Shown piece after piece: positions 6,620 through 7,967 of a stretch of DNA of 7,967 nt. Positions within the stretch are counted from its first letter, which is position 1. Each line of letters starts with the position of its first letter. Position numbers and translations under genes: made by a program. The notes beneath the pieces are model-generated. The model was not told the origin of the DNA and searched no databases. It was given only the letters and a program-made list of their open reading frames with translations. The stretch comes from Spirochaeta sp. (lineage in GTDB: Bacteria > Spirochaetota > Spirochaetia > Spirochaetales_E > Spirochaetaceae_B): NCBI GenBank assembly GCA_030590585.1, contig JAUUYD010000090.1, positions 1-7,967 of the forward strand, read 5' to 3'.

Positions 6620-6640
6620 CAGGCGGTTCTAAACCGCCCG
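6620..6640 (-). promoter_or_regulatory. hairpin abutting the corC-like start codon
   Basis: On the minus strand GGCGGTT (6638-6632) and AACCGCC (6628-6622) form a perfect 7-bp stem with a TAG loop. G6639-T6621 (wobble) and C6640-G6620 extend it to nine pairs, ending directly against the ATG at 6619. It fills the place where a Shine-Dalgarno sequence would sit, and none is visible. It could control initiation, or transcription could begin inside it. Confidence 0.45.
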
Positions 6641-6699
6641 GAAGGTAAAGGATCGTCCATATACCCTATCATTCACTATCCGGAGACGACGGGCAAGGG

Positions 6700-6735
6700 G
6701 TTGGAAAGACGAAGCCTGTTTTCAACGTGACTTCG
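6700..6735 (+). other. possible pseudoknot upstream of htpG
   Basis: GTTGGAAA (6700-6707) pairs with TTTTCAAC (6719-6726), with one G-T pair and an 11-nt loop. CGAAG (6710-6714), inside that loop, can pair with CTTCG (6731-6735) beyond the stem, which is the topology of an H-type pseudoknot. The second helix is only 5 bp and could be chance. Confidence 0.2.
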
Positions 6736-6763
6736 ATTTTGTACTCATTCATTTGGGAATCAC

Positions 6764-6793
6764 TTGCCGACCATCCCCCGTCCTTAGTATTTT
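6764..6793 (+). promoter_or_regulatory. candidate htpG promoter
   Basis: TTGCCG (6764-6769) and TATTTT (6788-6793), 18 nt apart, are a weak match to sigma-70 elements and would give a leader of about 30 nt. TATAAG at 6815-6820 looks better but overlaps the ribosome binding site. I found no CIRCE inverted repeat and no convincing sigma-32-type site. Confidence 0.22.
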
Positions 6794-6817
6794 AACCTTC
6801 GAAAATTCCATCCATAT

Positions 6818-6822
6818 AAGGA
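6818..6822 (+). promoter_or_regulatory. ribosome binding site of htpG
   Basis: AAGGA lies 7 nt before the ATG at 6830 and supports that start, which also matches the usual HtpG N-terminus. Confidence 0.75.
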
Positions 6823-6829
6823 TCAACAC

Positions 6830-7967
6830 ATGGCCAAGAAGAAATTCAAAACAGAGGTGAGCCAGCTGCTCAACCTCCTGATTCATTCGCTTTATTCCCA
6901 CAATGAAATCTTTCTGAGGGAACTCATTTCCAACTCATCGGACGCACTTGATAAACTCAAGTACCTCACTCTTACCGACGATACACTGAAAAGCCTTGAA
7001 TTCACTCCCCGGGTTGATATCCGTATTGATGGAGCCGGAGAGAATACCCTGGTGATTGAGGATAATGGCATCGGAATGAACGGAGAGGAGCTTGCCGATT
7101 CCCTGGGTACTATCGCCCGCTCGGGAACGAAGAACTTCATGGAGACGCTGTCCGGAGATGCTAAAAAGGATTCGAACCTCATTGGACGATTCGGAGTCGG
7201 ATTTTATTCCTGCTTCATGGTCTCCGATACGGTAGAGGTCATTTCAAAGAAAGCCGGTGATGAGAAGGCTTGGAAATGGACCAGTGATGGTAATTCGGGG
7301 TACAGCATTGAAGAATCCGAGAGAGAGGGGCAGGGTACAACGGTTATTCTCAATCTCAATGACGCGGGAAAGGAATATGATTCCCAGTGGCAGGTAAAAA
7401 CAATTATCAAGAAGTATTCCGATCACATTGCTTTTCCCATTCATCTCCACTGGAGTGAAACCACCGGTAAAGATGATGAGATGAAAACAGAAGAAAAAGA
7501 TGAACAGGTGAATGCCGCAAGTGCCTTGTGGAAGCGGTCCAAGTCCGAACTGAAGGACGAGGATTACAACGAATTCTATAAAACAATTTCTCATGATTCC
7601 GACGATCCCATGTACCGAATACACGTACAGGCTGAAGGGACACTGGAATACACCACCTTGTTTTTTATTCCCAAGACCGCACCGATGGATATGTTCCAAG
7701 CGGATTACAAGCCCGGTGTGAAGCTCTATGTCAAACGTGTGTTCATTACCGATGACGACAAGGAACTCCTGCCGGTTTATCTGCGCTTCGTCCGGGGGGT
7801 GATTGATTCGGAAGACCTGCCTTTGAATATCAGCCGGGAGATCCTGCAGCAGAACCGGGTAATGGCTAAAATCAAGGAAGCTTCTGTCAAAAAACTGCTC
7901 AGTGAGTTCAAAAAGCTGTCTGAAGACGATGTAAAATATGCCGATTTTATTGAGCAGTACAACCGCC
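6830..7967 (+). CDS. htpG: Hsp90-family chaperone HtpG (3' end outside window)
   Basis: HtpG is the bacterial Hsp90, a dimeric cytosolic ATPase that remodels client proteins, often with DnaK. The window holds 379 residues of a protein usually a little over 600 long, so the rest of the middle domain and the dimerisation domain are cut off by the window edge, not lost. The GHKL ATPase domain shows FLRELISNSSDALDKLKY (28-45, catalytic E31 and Mg-binding N35), EDNGIGM (77-83, adenine-contacting D78), GTIARSGT (93-100, lid) and GRFGVGFYS (119-127). The middle domain includes VKRVFITDD (301-309) and NISREILQQN (333-342), with R336 and Q340 where the family places its ATP-contacting residues. A charged linker (about 211-228) separates the domains. 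The reading frame is open to the end. It is divergent from the corC-like gene; no heat-shock operator is recognised upstream. Confidence 0.97.
   Translation, partial: MAKKKFKTEVSQLLNLLIHSLYSHNEIFLRELISNSSDALDKLKYLTLTDDTLKSLEFTPRVDIRIDGAGENTLVIEDNGIGMNGEELADSLGTIARSGTKNFMETLSGDAKKDSNLIGRFGVGFYSCFMVSDTVEVISKKAGDEKAWKWTSDGNSGYSIEESEREGQGTTVILNLNDAGKEYDSQWQVKTIIKKYSDHIAFPIHLHWSETTGKDDEMKTEEKDEQVNAASALWKRSKSELKDEDYNEFYKTISHDSDDPMYRIHVQAEGTLEYTTLFFIPKTAPMDMFQADYKPGVKLYVKRVFITDDDKELLPVYLRFVRGVIDSEDLPLNISREILQQNRVMAKIKEASVKKLLSEFKKLSEDDVKYADFIEQYNR

Noticed and set aside
6620..6829. CIRCE or sigma-32 heat-shock control of htpG
   Set aside because: There is no TTAGCACTC-N9-GAGTGCTAA-like repeat. The only CTTG near a C-run has wrong spacing for a sigma-32 promoter.

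Overview
The window is a compact stretch of bacterial chromosome carrying six protein genes and one unusually long noncoding leader. Every complete gene reads through without a frameshift, and the last gene runs off the right edge. The set (NIF-type iron-sulfur assembly, HtpG, a CNNM/CorC-family membrane protein, adenine deaminase, a DUF2156 protein) fits a free-living anaerobic or microaerophilic Gram-negative-type bacterium. A spirochaete is my best guess, but that rests on overall impression and I hold it loosely.

Layout. Positions 1-417 contain no convincing gene but several hairpins. The last hairpin is terminator-like and lies about 50 nt before ade. Positions 418-2205 (+) hold ade, adenine deaminase, clearly more AT-rich than the genes to its right. 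Convergent to it is a DUF2156 (lysyl-phosphatidylglycerol synthase C-terminal-like) gene on the minus strand, 2229 to about 3152. A short divergent promoter region with two overlapping palindromes separates it from nifS (3209-4378) and nifU (4398-5357), an evident two-gene operon 19 nt apart. A minus-strand CNNM/CBS/CorC_HlyC membrane protein (5369-6619) converges on nifU with 11 nt between stop codons. A 210-nt divergent intergenic region then leads to htpG (6830 to beyond 7967), of which the first 379 residues are present.

How the genes relate. NifS (cysteine desulfurase, sulfur donor) and NifU (three-domain scaffold) form a complete minimal Fe-S cluster assembly pair. Their sequences look like the Helicobacter/Campylobacter kind that serves general Fe-S assembly, not nitrogen fixation, and no nitrogenase gene is present. 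The other genes are independent functions: purine salvage, an uncharacterised acyltransferase-fold protein, probable divalent-cation transport or homeostasis, and protein folding.

I see no new multi-gene system here. The most interesting signals are noncoding: the hairpin-rich ade leader, which may be an attenuator and may include a decayed IS200/IS605-type end; a 9-bp hairpin that abuts the corC-like start codon in place of a Shine-Dalgarno sequence; and the paired palindromes between the DUF2156 gene and nifS.
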